From: an uncultured Planctomyces sp.
GTDB taxonomy: Bacteria; Planctomycetota; Planctomycetia; Planctomycetales; Planctomycetaceae
NCBI GenBank assembly: GCA_937899075.1
Contig: CALDJX010000607.1
Span: 22,131 to 86,130, forward strand
Direction of reading: 5' to 3'
Length of the DNA: 64,000 nucleotides
A program made the position numbers and the translations under genes. A model generated the notes under the pieces. It did not search any database. It was given only the letters and a program-made list of their open reading frames with translations, and had not been told where the DNA came from. Below are positions 9,718 to 18,449 of the stretch, piece by piece (the stretch's first letter is position 1; the number at the start of each line of letters is the position of its first letter).

Positions 9718-9923
9718 ATCGCAGAGGACGGAGAGGAAAACGTCGCAGAGGTGGCAGAAGGAAATCGATATTCAGCTGAGAAGAAACAGGAACACTCATC
9801 TTCGCTAATAGGCACTCATAAAAAATCAGTGAAGATTAGCGTCTATCAGTGTTCCCGATTTCGCGAGCACTTCAGACTTCTCGGCAGCCTCAGCGTCTTC
9901 TTTTCTCTCCGTCCTCTGCGATT
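9718..9923. repeat. Intergenic inverted repeat
   Basis: AATCGCAGAGGACGGAGAG (9718) and CTCTCCGTCCTCTGCGATT (9905) as perfect terminal arms. Confidence 0.75.
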
Positions 9924-9952
9924 ACAAATCGAGAGTCAAGACGCACGATTCA

Positions 9953-11563
9953 TCAATGTTTAAAGTGACGGCGGCCGGTGAAGATCATGGCCATGCCGTG
10001 CTCGTTGCAGGCGGCGATGACTTCTTCATCCTTGACTGAACCCCCGGGCTGGATGGCTGCGGTAATGCCGGCTTTGGCGGCTTCGTCGATTCCGTCTCGG
10101 AAAGGGAAGAACGCGTCCGAGGCGACGATGCCGCCTTTACTGCGTTCTCCGGATTTGCGAGCGGCGATTTCGGCGGAGTCCAGCCGGCTCATCTGGCCCG
10201 CTCCGACGCCGACGGCCATGCCATCTTTCGCGTAAAGAATCGCGTTTGATTTCACGTGCCGACAAACCTGCCAGCCAAATTTCAGATCGCGCAGTTCAGA
10301 ATCGGTTGGCTGTCGGTCGGTGACGACATTCCACTTGTCTTGCGGATCCGCCTGGTCATCGCGGTCCTGCGCGAGCAGTCCGCCAGCGACTCGTCGAAAT
10401 TCCTGAGTCGTCGCCGTGACCGAGCACATGCCTGGCAGCTTGAGCAGTCGAACGTTTTTCTTCCACTTCGGCCGAGTCGTCAGAGCTTCGAACGCGTCGT
10501 CAGCAAAGCCGGGGCAGATGATGGCTTCGACAAACCGGCCCGGTTCGCACAGCAGTTCTGCGGTGGCGAGGTCGAGTTCGCGGTTGAAGCTGATGATTGA
10601 TCCGAAGGCGCTGACCGGGTCGCCCGCGTACGCATTCGTGAAAGCTTCGGCGAGTGTCGGAGCGATCGCGCAACCGCACGGGTTGTTGTGCTTGAGGACC
10701 GCTGCTGCCGGCTCATCAAAGTCTCTGACGATGGCGATGGCCGCGTCGAGGTCCAGCAGGTTGTTGTAGGAAAGCTCTTTGCCGTTGAGCTGTTCGGCTG
10801 CCGCCAGTGAGGAATCGGCAAAGGAAGGCTCAACGTAGAAGGCCGCTCGCTGATGAGGATTCTCACCGTACCGCAGAGGCGATCGCTTTTCGAAAGTCAG
10901 GGCGAGCGTCTTCGGGAAGTCGGCGAGGTCTTCGGCCGATTCCGTTTCGTCGGCCACTGCTTCGCTCGCGACAAGTTTGTGCATGTAGTTGGCGATGGCT
11001 CGGTCGTAGCGAGCGGTCATTTCGAAAGCGGCCGCGGTTAGTTCTCGCCGGAAGCCGTCGCTTAGTTTGCCGTCGCCCTGCAACGATTCCAGCACCCGCT
11101 CATACTGACACGGCGAGGTGACCACGCCGACATAAGCGTGATTCTTCGCGGCCGAACGGACCATGCTGGGGCCGCCGATGTCGATGTTCTCGATGGCGTC
11201 CGCGACGGAGACGTCCGGTTTCGCGATCGTCTGCTCGAACGGGTACAGGTTTACAACGACCAGCTCGAACGGAATGATGCCGTGTTCGGCGATGGCCGCA
11301 GCGTCGTCGGCCAGATCCGGTCGGCCAAGGATTGCTCCGTGAACCTTGGGATGCAGCGTCTTGACGCGGCCGTCCATGATTTCCGGGAAGTTCGTGTAGC
11401 TCGAAATGTCCTGAACAGGGATGCCAGCCGCCTCGATCGCCTTGCGGGTTCCGCCTGTCGAAATGATCTCGAAACCCAGCTCGACAAGCCCCTTGACGAA
11501 GGAATCGATGCCGTTTTTATCACTGACGCTGACGAGTGCTCGCCGAGGAAATGATTCGCTCAT
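9953..11563 (-). CDS. purH: Bifunctional AICAR transformylase / IMP cyclohydrolase
   Basis: '[41 protein letters not shown]', '[14 protein letters not shown]', '[10 protein letters not shown]', '[28 protein letters not shown]'. Confidence 0.97.
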   Translation of the reverse strand: MSESFPRRALVSVSDKNGIDSFVKGLVELGFEIISTGGTRKAIEAAGIPVQDISSYTNFPEIMDGRVKTLHPKVHGAILGRPDLADDAAAIAEHGIIPFELVVVNLYPFEQTIAKPDVSVADAIENIDIGGPSMVRSAAKNHAYVGVVTSPCQYERVLESLQGDGKLSDGFRRELTAAAFEMTARYDRAIANYMHKLVASEAVADETESAEDLADFPKTLALTFEKRSPLRYGENPHQRAAFYVEPSFADSSLAAAEQLNGKELSYNNLLDLDAAIAIVRDFDEPAAAVLKHNNPCGCAIAPTLAEAFTNAYAGDPVSAFGSIISFNRELDLATAELLCEPGRFVEAIICPGFADDAFEALTTRPKWKKNVRLLKLPGMCSVTATTQEFRRVAGGLLAQDRDDQADPQDKWNVVTDRQPTDSELRDLKFGWQVCRHVKSNAILYAKDGMAVGVGAGQMSRLDSAEIAARKSGERSKGGIVASDAFFPFRDGIDEAAKAGITAAIQPGGSVKDEEVIAACNEHGMAMIFTGRRHFKH

Positions 11564-11935
11564 AGCTTTCTGAACAGTCCTGAATGGCTTGTGAGAACGA
11601 TGGATCCGCCGAAACAGCAGACTGTGCGAGTTCTCGCAGATCGCCTTCACATTTTCCAGCAGCCCAGGAAACGGGGCGTGACCAGCGGAATCAGGCAGAA
11701 CTCATCGGATTGGGCAGCAGTCTGGGAACCGCTCACCAACGTCGAAGCCTGCCGACCCATTTCACTGGTGGCGGTGGCGGAAGAATTCGACAGAGGCAAC
11801 ACTGCGTCAATCGTGAAAACGACACGCCATCTGGCAATCTGTGGCGGAGTATGCTGAACCTCAACGCAGGCACTCAGCCTGTTCAATTAACGTGAGGGCC
11901 GTGTCTGGTGCCGGCGGCTTAGAAACGTGTTCAAA

Positions 11936-12040
11936 ATAACTTCCCGAATTGCTCGAACTCAGGTAACCCGACGCGTCAGCGAGGGACGGAAACTGAAGGA
12001 TGTCCCTCGCTGACGCTTCGGGTTACCTCAGGGAAGTTAT
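11936..12040. repeat. Two-layer intergenic palindrome
   Basis: Inner arms AGGTAACCCG..GCGTCAGCGAGGGAC / GTCCCTCGCTGACGC..CGGGTTACCT (11961-12028), outer arms ATAACTTCCC / GGGAAGTTAT. Confidence 0.8.
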
Positions 12041-12096
12041 CCTTAACACGATCCTCAACACTCCAGTTTCAAACACAATCCCAACGAATCAGTCCA

Positions 12097-13104
12097 ATGA
12101 ATCAACAGCAAAAACGAGCCTCTGTTAACAGCCTTCTTTGCAGAAGTCTCGGTGTGTGTGTTCTGTTGTTGAGCATGCTCATTTCGACAACGCAGGCTGA
12201 GGAACTGACTGGTGACTGGTCGCTCGATCTCGAGTCTGGCCTGCCCGCCTGGATGAGCGTCCAGGAAAGTGACGGAGAAACTTTGGTCTACATGCGGTTG
12301 TATGTTGGCTCGGCTGGGCCCTGTAACGACGTGGTCATGTCGGATGGCCGGCTGAAGTTCACGCTGAAGAAAAACAAAAAGGCAAATACTACGACCTCGG
12401 TGGATGTCGGAATGAAAGCCGGCAAACTTGATGGAGTGATCATTCGCACGTCGCCGGACGGTCCCTCGGAACGTGAGTCGTTTACGGGTAAAAAAATCCC
12501 TCCGATGCCCACCAGGGCTCCGGACTTGTCGAGGGTTCGATTCGGTCAGCCGATTTCATTGTTCAACGGCAGAGACCTCACGGGGTGGAAACCTCACGAA
12601 CCGGAAAAGAAAATGGGTTGGAGCGTTGAAGACGGCTTGCTCAAAAACACGACACCCAAGACCGACTTCAAGGCCACCGGCGATCATGCCAATCTAAAGA
12701 CCGAAGCAGTCTTCGAAGATTTCTGGCTGCACATCGAGTTCCTCGTCGAAGAGCAACGCAACAGCGGCATCTACCTGCGTGGCATGTACGAAGCTCAAGT
12801 CGTGGATCGTGACAGCAGGATGCAGGGTCTGCAGGGCGTCGGCGCCATCTTTGGAATGATCGAGCCAACGAAGAATGCCGGCAGACCGGGCGGACAATGG
12901 CAGACCTACGACATTACGCTGGTCGATCGGCACGTCACCGTCATCTTGAACGGCGAAAAAGTGATCGACAACAAACCAGTCACCGGACCAACCGCCGGCG
13001 CGGTGCACACCAATCCGGCAGAACCCGGACCGATCTATTTGCAGGGCGACCACACAAACGTGTCGTACCGGGACATCTATCTGGCACCCGTGCTGAAGGA
13101 TTAG
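12097..13104 (+). CDS. Secreted DUF1080 (3-keto-disaccharide hydrolase-like) protein
   Basis: 'ISLFNGRDLTGWKPHEP..GWSVEDGLLKN..FWLHIEFLVEEQRNSGIYLRGMYEAQV..GPIYLQGDHTNVSYRDIYL'. Confidence 0.9.
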   Translation: MNQQQKRASVNSLLCRSLGVCVLLLSMLISTTQAEELTGDWSLDLESGLPAWMSVQESDGETLVYMRLYVGSAGPCNDVVMSDGRLKFTLKKNKKANTTTSVDVGMKAGKLDGVIIRTSPDGPSERESFTGKKIPPMPTRAPDLSRVRFGQPISLFNGRDLTGWKPHEPEKKMGWSVEDGLLKNTTPKTDFKATGDHANLKTEAVFEDFWLHIEFLVEEQRNSGIYLRGMYEAQVVDRDSRMQGLQGVGAIFGMIEPTKNAGRPGGQWQTYDITLVDRHVTVILNGEKVIDNKPVTGPTAGAVHTNPAEPGPIYLQGDHTNVSYRDIYLAPVLKD

Positions 13105-13251
13105 CACCTGCAACTCCTCGACCCACTCGAAGTGAGTGAGTTCGAGGTTGACCCCACCACGCGAAGCGACGGCGTCCCGGCAAGCCGAACCGCAAACCTG
13201 GCCCGAGGCCCGATCGGAAAATACATGACGCGGCCCGAACGCCCAACAAAC

Positions 13252-15642
13252 ATGAATGCGTTTTCTGCACCTCTGATAAGCGCAGCATTGGTAATCCTGT
13301 TTGGTACGAGTGTCGCTCTCGCGGAAGCCTCGCCGTTTTCGGACTATTGCCAGCGTTTGCAGCAGGAGATTCAGGGGAAGAAACACGGGTTCCTTGCCGG
13401 CAACGTCACGTACTACGTCGGCGGGTTTCATGCGAGTTGGGAAGTGAAGGAACACGAAACGCTCGGCCTGACTCATCCGTTTCATCACGATCTTCGCAGC
13501 CGCGGCGTCGGACTCGTGCAGAGTCACGGCAAGGATCATGACGATACCGGTCTCGGCAACGACTTCTCTGGCTGGGAGTTCTACAAGGACACGCGGGTTC
13601 TGTATGGCAGCGTCGTGATTGACCAGAAGACTCATCGCCATCCGGTCCCGACGAAAATGTACTGGCAGCCGGACCGGATGATCTGCGAGTACGAAGTAGA
13701 AGGCGTGCGGTTGCGTGAAGAAAAATTCATCGCCGCCAATGACGCCGCCTGTTCGATCATCACGGCGTCCCGTCCCGTCACTTTGCGATTCAATGGTCAG
13801 AGTTTCTTCGGGCGAAACAGTCTCACAAGCACCGCCACGATCAAATATGACGCCGACCAAAACGCCATCCACATCGTCGAAGGCGGCACGACAAAATGTC
13901 GACCTGAAACGGACGGGTCCGAGCAGATCGGTCCGATCATGTATCAGGGCATGAGTACGATTCTCACTGCGTCTCGAAACTTTTCAGAAAACCACAAGTT
14001 CGCCACTGGCGAACACGGCGAGATGCAGTACGAGTTCGACGTGCCCTGCGACAACGAAGGAGTGGTTCTCGTCTGGGCGATGCACGATAACGACCGCCAG
14101 GCACTCGACGACGCGACGACGGTGCTCCGCGAACCACGTGAAACGATGATCGCGAAGACTCGCGAGATGAATCGGAAGCTCAACGAAGAGATCCCGTACT
14201 TTCGCTGCTCGGATCGGAAGTTCGAGGACATCTACTATTACCTGTGGTCACTCTTCCTGATGTACGAGATCGACGTGCAACAAGGTTGGGAGATGGAGCC
14301 TCACACTCAGTCGGCCGTCAATAATTTCCTCGGCATGCACCGTTACGATGCGACGTTCCAGATCAAAGTGGGAGCGTGGACTGGCAACAAGTCACGTTAC
14401 GCTTACGGAAACGTCCTGACGTGGAAGCACCTCTTCAAGAACGGCCACTATCGAAAGTCACCAAACGGCGAGATTGCACTGGCCGATAACAAGGGAACGA
14501 CGTGGCACTCCGGCGTGTACGGCAATGAACTTTCGGAGCACGTCCTCGGAGCATGGCAGATTTACCAGCACACGGGCGATGTCGACTTCCTGCGCGACTG
14601 TTACGAGGGTTACTTCCGAGAAGTCTTTCACAAGCGAATCGCCCCGTTCTTTTCCAATCACTTTGAAGTGGCGGAAGCCTTGATCGCAATGGCCCGCCTC
14701 ACCGGTCATGTCGAGGATGTGGAACACTGGAAGCGGATGGTGCCGCTCGGGCAGGACCAAATCCGAACGTGGTTCGATCAGCGCTGGCAGGCACACGGTC
14801 ACCAACATTTCTTCGGCGGACCAAAGGACGGGATGCTGATGACGACCGGCTTCTGGCACATGCGTTCGAAACATTTTCCGCGTGAGTACGCTGTTCAGAT
14901 GACCGAGTCATGGGCACTTGATAAAGACAAAGGCTTTTACGGGGATGCATCGCGGCCGTTTCCGCTCGCCATGTCCCGGCAGGCCATGAAAACATTCGCG
15001 ACCGACGTCGACCACTCGTTTGGCTACACACCGGATACCGCATACTTCACGTTAAGCGGCATGTTCCGTCATCGTCTGGGCGCCCCCGCCTGGCAACTCA
15101 CGCTCAACCACCTGGCCCGTTACAACTTCAGTGATGATTGGAATGTGCCGGTCGCGCCCGAAGCCTACACGCGCAGCGGCAAGCTGTTCGGTGACCAGTA
15201 CTCGAACTTCAACGCCGGCAAACTGTTGTTGTTTCTCGAAGGCCTCGCGGGGCTGGAGTATTCCATCCTCGACCACAGACTGATCGTGCACGACACCATG
15301 CCCACCAATTGGAAGTGGATGGAAGTTCGCCTTCCGATCCGATTCCCGGGTGAGAGAACGAATCACTGGCCAGCGATTCGGTACGAGCGATCAGAAAACA
15401 AAAAGAGAACGGCGAGCGGAAGCGAGATCACAAAGTCCATCCGCATCACCGATTGCCCGCTGCGGATCACCGTCGAACCGTGGTCGGAAGGAAAACGGGT
15501 GATCGGTTCCGACAAGCAACCCAACAGCGACCAGAAGGCAACCGCGACCAGCTACCCTCACTACAGCCGATACGATTTCGAGGACGAAAGTGCGACGGCG
15601 TACGTCGAGCTTCACCTGGACACCGATTCCAATGACAGGTGA
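13252..15642 (+). CDS. Secreted six-hairpin glycosidase-like protein
   Basis: Signal peptide MNAFSAPLISAALVILFGTSVALA; aromatic- and Trp-rich (alpha/alpha)6-like body. Exact GH family not assignable by eye. Confidence 0.65.
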   Translation: MNAFSAPLISAALVILFGTSVALAEASPFSDYCQRLQQEIQGKKHGFLAGNVTYYVGGFHASWEVKEHETLGLTHPFHHDLRSRGVGLVQSHGKDHDDTGLGNDFSGWEFYKDTRVLYGSVVIDQKTHRHPVPTKMYWQPDRMICEYEVEGVRLREEKFIAANDAACSIITASRPVTLRFNGQSFFGRNSLTSTATIKYDADQNAIHIVEGGTTKCRPETDGSEQIGPIMYQGMSTILTASRNFSENHKFATGEHGEMQYEFDVPCDNEGVVLVWAMHDNDRQALDDATTVLREPRETMIAKTREMNRKLNEEIPYFRCSDRKFEDIYYYLWSLFLMYEIDVQQGWEMEPHTQSAVNNFLGMHRYDATFQIKVGAWTGNKSRYAYGNVLTWKHLFKNGHYRKSPNGEIALADNKGTTWHSGVYGNELSEHVLGAWQIYQHTGDVDFLRDCYEGYFREVFHKRIAPFFSNHFEVAEALIAMARLTGHVEDVEHWKRMVPLGQDQIRTWFDQRWQAHGHQHFFGGPKDGMLMTTGFWHMRSKHFPREYAVQMTESWALDKDKGFYGDASRPFPLAMSRQAMKTFATDVDHSFGYTPDTAYFTLSGMFRHRLGAPAWQLTLNHLARYNFSDDWNVPVAPEAYTRSGKLFGDQYSNFNAGKLLLFLEGLAGLEYSILDHRLIVHDTMPTNWKWMEVRLPIRFPGERTNHWPAIRYERSENKKRTASGSEITKSIRITDCPLRITVEPWSEGKRVIGSDKQPNSDQKATATSYPHYSRYDFEDESATAYVELHLDTDSNDR

Positions 15643-15743
15643 TATAATGGCTCGACGCCTGTTCTGAATTGCTTAACGTCTGCGGCACCCACAAGCTCGC
15701 TCTTCGACCTGTTCTCAATAATTACCTTGACCCAATCGCCACG

Positions 15744-18185
15744 ATGGAAAGAAACGGCAAAGTGATGATAAACCAGAAGCAAGTTCTCTCCGTGACTCTA
15801 CATCTCTGCGCGATACTTCTAATTCCGGCATGCTCCGTTGCGTCCGCCGCCGAAAAGCCGAACGTTCTGCTGATCATGGCCGACGATCTGGGGTTCTCGG
15901 ACCTGGGCTGTTACGGCGGTGAGATTGCGACACCGAATCTCGACTCGATTGCGCAGAACGGGCTGCGGTTTACGAAGTTCTACAACACCGCGAGATGCTG
16001 GCCGACGCGTGGAGCACTTTTGAGCGGCTACTACGCGCAGCAGATTCGCCGAGACTCGCTACCAGGAATCACCTCGGGCGGCCGTGGCCAACGTCCGGAC
16101 TGGGGTGTGCTGGTTCCCAAACTTCTGAAGCCGGCGGGTTATCGCTCGTACCACACGGGCAAGTGGCACATTGACGGGATGCCCGTCGAAAACGGATTCG
16201 ACCATTCTTACCTGTTGAGGGATCAGGGTCGCTTCTTTAATCCGAATCGGCACTGGAAGGACGACGTCCAGCTTCCGCCTGTCAAAAAGGGCACCGACTT
16301 TTACGCGACGACGGCGCTGGCCGACCACGCGATCGAAGTTCTGACTGAACATTCCGATGAGCACGCGGACTCTCCGTTCTTTCATTACCTTGCGTTTGCC
16401 GCTCCGCATTTCCCGCTGCACGCGTTGCCCGCAGACATCGCCATTTACAAAGACACTTATACGGAAGGTTGGGACTCGATCCGGCTGAAACGCTGGCAGC
16501 GCATGCAGCAAATGGGTTTGCTGGAAGCAGCCGGGGTGAACCAACTGTCGCAAGTCGAACGCGACCTCGGCCCGCCGTACCACTTCCCCGACGCGTTTAA
16601 GATCCTAGGCAATGGCGAGATCAACAAGCCGCTTCCGTGGAGCAGTCTCACCGACGAGCAGAAGAAGTTTCAGGCGACGAAGATGTCGATCCATGCCGCG
16701 ATGATCCATCGCATGGATATCGAAATCGGCCGAGTCTTCGATCAGATCCGAAAGATGGGTCAGTGGGAAAACACGCTGGTCGTTTTTCTGTCCGACAACG
16801 GTGCCAGTGCCGAGATCATGGTTCGCGACGACGGGCATGATCCGAACCTTCCGCCCGGAGGTGCCGGCACTTATCTGTGTCTTGGACCTGGCTGGTCGAC
16901 GACCTGCAACACACCGTTTCGTCGTCACAAAACGTGGACTCATGAAGGCGGCACGTCGACACCGTTTCTGATGTCATGGGCGCAGGGCATTAAGGCTCGC
17001 GGCGAATTCCGTCGCAATGTCGGACACGTGATCGACGTCGTCCCGACCCTGCTGGAACTCGCTGGGGAAAAGACGCTGGAAGATGCGCCGCCCGCGCCGG
17101 GAAAGAGTCTTGTTCCCACGTTTACGAAAGACGAATCCGTCAAGCATGAATCGTTGTGGTGGTTTCACGACGGCCACAAGGCGATTCGCGTCGGCGACTG
17201 GAAGGCCGTCGCGCCGATCGGTGAGCCATGGGAACTGTACAACCTCGCCAACGATCGCGACGAATCGACTGACCTGGCTCTGCCGGAAGGCGCCCGACTT
17301 TATGAACTGATCGCCGAGTGGAATCGGCAGCTTGCGGAATTCACCAAACTCGCCTCACGAGACCTGCCGCCGTCCGCGATCAAAAAAGTGGAAGGCGGGA
17401 ACGATCGACCGCCTGCCATGAACAAAGCGCAGGCGGCCGCGAAACCGAAGCGTCGGCAGGTGCTGCTCGGCGGGAAGTCGTTTCTGCTGAACGGTCGACA
17501 TGCGTTTTTGATGTTGCCAGAAAAGGCGTTCGAAGGTGCGGGCGGCAAGCCGTGGATTTTCTACGGGCCGACGCTGCCCGGCACTCCCGACAAAGCAGAA
17601 AGCTGGATGCACCAGCAGTTCCTCGACGCCGGAATCGCGATCGCCGGCATCGACGTCGGAGAAGGTTACGGCAGCCCTCACGCCTTCCCGCATTTCGAAG
17701 GTCTGTACCGACACATGGTCCAGCAGGGCTACTCGAAAAAGCCGGCGTTACTCGGACGCAGCCGAGGCGGACTCTGGGTGAGCAGTTGGGCGATCAGGCA
17801 TCCCGACCGAGTTGCCGGCATCGGCGGAATTTATCCGGTCTACGATTACACGACTTATCCGGGAGTGAACCGTGCGGCAACGGTGTACGGTCTGAGTGCC
17901 GAAGAACTGCTCGCTCAGCAGGACAAGCTGAACCCGATCAAACGAGCTGTTGAACTGGCCCAAGCAAAGATTCCAGTCTTCATCATTCACGGCACGGACG
18001 ACAAAGTTGTTCCGATCGGAGCGAATTCCGAGGCGTTAGAAAAAGCGTACGCAGCGAACAATGCCGCCGACCTGATTCACGTCATCAAATCCGAAGGCCA
18101 GGGCCACAGCTTCTGGGAAGGCTTCTTTACTTGTCAGGAGTTAGTCGATTTCCTTATCGAAAAGTCGAAACAAGGATCGCAGTAG
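15744..18185 (+). CDS. Sulfatase with C-terminal alpha/beta-hydrolase domain (fusion)
   Basis: 'KPNVLLIMADDLGFSDLGCYGG', Cys-type maturation motif CWPTR; C-terminus has 'LLGRSRGGLW' nucleophile elbow, 'IIHGTDDKVVP' and 'GQGHSFW'. Confidence 0.9.
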   Translation: MERNGKVMINQKQVLSVTLHLCAILLIPACSVASAAEKPNVLLIMADDLGFSDLGCYGGEIATPNLDSIAQNGLRFTKFYNTARCWPTRGALLSGYYAQQIRRDSLPGITSGGRGQRPDWGVLVPKLLKPAGYRSYHTGKWHIDGMPVENGFDHSYLLRDQGRFFNPNRHWKDDVQLPPVKKGTDFYATTALADHAIEVLTEHSDEHADSPFFHYLAFAAPHFPLHALPADIAIYKDTYTEGWDSIRLKRWQRMQQMGLLEAAGVNQLSQVERDLGPPYHFPDAFKILGNGEINKPLPWSSLTDEQKKFQATKMSIHAAMIHRMDIEIGRVFDQIRKMGQWENTLVVFLSDNGASAEIMVRDDGHDPNLPPGGAGTYLCLGPGWSTTCNTPFRRHKTWTHEGGTSTPFLMSWAQGIKARGEFRRNVGHVIDVVPTLLELAGEKTLEDAPPAPGKSLVPTFTKDESVKHESLWWFHDGHKAIRVGDWKAVAPIGEPWELYNLANDRDESTDLALPEGARLYELIAEWNRQLAEFTKLASRDLPPSAIKKVEGGNDRPPAMNKAQAAAKPKRRQVLLGGKSFLLNGRHAFLMLPEKAFEGAGGKPWIFYGPTLPGTPDKAESWMHQQFLDAGIAIAGIDVGEGYGSPHAFPHFEGLYRHMVQQGYSKKPALLGRSRGGLWVSSWAIRHPDRVAGIGGIYPVYDYTTYPGVNRAATVYGLSAEELLAQQDKLNPIKRAVELAQAKIPVFIIHGTDDKVVPIGANSEALEKAYAANNAADLIHVIKSEGQGHSFWEGFFTCQELVDFLIEKSKQGSQ

Positions 18186-18245
18186 TTGGCGTCAGAGTGG
18201 GTAGCGTTTTCGAAATTCTGGAACTCCGTCACAATCATTTAATAG

Positions 18246-18323
18246 CCACGGATGGACACGGATTTTCACGGATGACGAAGGATGTCTCAAAACAGTATCC
18301 GTCTTTATCTGTGTAATCCGTGG
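18246..18323. repeat. Intergenic inverted repeat (CCACGGAT..ATCCGTGG)
   Basis: CCACGGATGGACACGGATT ... ATCCGTCTTTATCTGTGTAATCCGTGG. Confidence 0.65.
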
Positions 18324-18449
18324 TTTTTGATGATGTTACTTTGCGAACCTCTGCGTCTTCGCGACTTTGCGTCAGGACTTGTCAGATGGGTCATGACTCC
18401 TTCTCCTCTGCGTTTTTCACCTCAGCGACCTCTGCGTTAAAGTGTCAGC

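Noticed and set aside
12694-13872. 392-aa minus-strand ORF
   Set aside because: Spans two convincing plus-strand secreted-protein genes; shadow ORF.
15643-15648. TATAAT box after the glycosidase-like gene
   Set aside because: Good -10 match but no acceptable -35 hexamer at 16-18 bp; not called as a promoter.
18246-18440. Possible CRISPR-like repeat array
   Set aside because: Repeats are short, irregular and inverted, with no regular spacers and no cas genes nearby.
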